Assembly (NCBI GenBank): GCA_049509915.1
Contig: JBEKZL010000406.1
Coordinates: 1-5,091 of the forward strand
Source: JBEKYD01 sp049509915
GTDB lineage: Bacteria; Acidobacteriota; Terriglobia; Bryobacterales; Bryobacteraceae
Length of the DNA stretch: 5,091 nt
Direction of reading: 5' to 3'
Position numbers and translations under genes: made by a program. Positions 5,087 to 5,091 of the stretch are shown one piece after another. The notes beneath the pieces are model-generated. The model saw only the letters and a list, made by a program, of their open reading frames with translations. It ran no database searches and was not told where the DNA came from. Every line of letters starts with the position of its first letter. Within the stretch, counting starts at the first letter, position 1.

Positions 5087-5091
5087 GAAAG

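Overview
The window is GC-rich, densely coded bacterial DNA. It holds two gene blocks read away from a shared 74-bp divergent promoter region, with no rRNA, tRNA, CRISPR array or insertion sequence visible. The mix of genes suggests Acidobacteriota, perhaps the Solibacter/Bryobacter group: an Ior-type molybdenum hydroxylase, an exported lactonase-like propeller, an exported cyclophilin, and a NAPE-PLD-like hydrolase beside an orphan membrane protein. Short signal peptides ending in Ala-Gln fit this too. The assignment is inference from gene content and style; no marker gene is present.

Left part, minus strand (1329 down to 1): a two-gene operon for a molybdenum-cofactor hydroxylase. The 161-aa two-[2Fe-2S] electron-transfer subunit comes first. 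Its stop overlaps, as ATGA, the start of the catalytic molybdopterin-binding subunit, which carries a Tat-type signal and runs off the left edge after 282 residues. The two should form one exported oxidoreductase that oxidises an unknown aldehyde or N-heterocycle.

Right part, plus strand (1404 to 4972): four genes. The first two are exported proteins, a 402-aa lactonase-family beta-propeller and a 200-aa cyclophilin-type peptidylprolyl isomerase. The other two are a 309-aa cytoplasmic metallo-beta-lactamase-fold hydrolase of the NAPE-PLD-like type, starting at TTG, and a 248-aa polytopic membrane protein of unknown function 4 bp downstream. That last pair is almost certainly co-transcribed. 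The final 119 bp hold a -10-like hexamer and a short perfect hairpin that may lead into another gene beyond the right edge.

The most interesting pattern is in start-site architecture. All four genes that head a transcription unit have a TAnAnT-like hexamer ending only 6 to 8 nt before the start codon, and none has a well-placed Shine-Dalgarno sequence. In contrast, the internal gene at 847 has a textbook Shine-Dalgarno and no such hexamer. This looks like leaderless or near-leaderless initiation for first genes. No dramatic new multi-gene system is evident. The best candidates for novelty are the membrane protein with three related internal segments and its pairing with the NAPE-PLD-like hydrolase.
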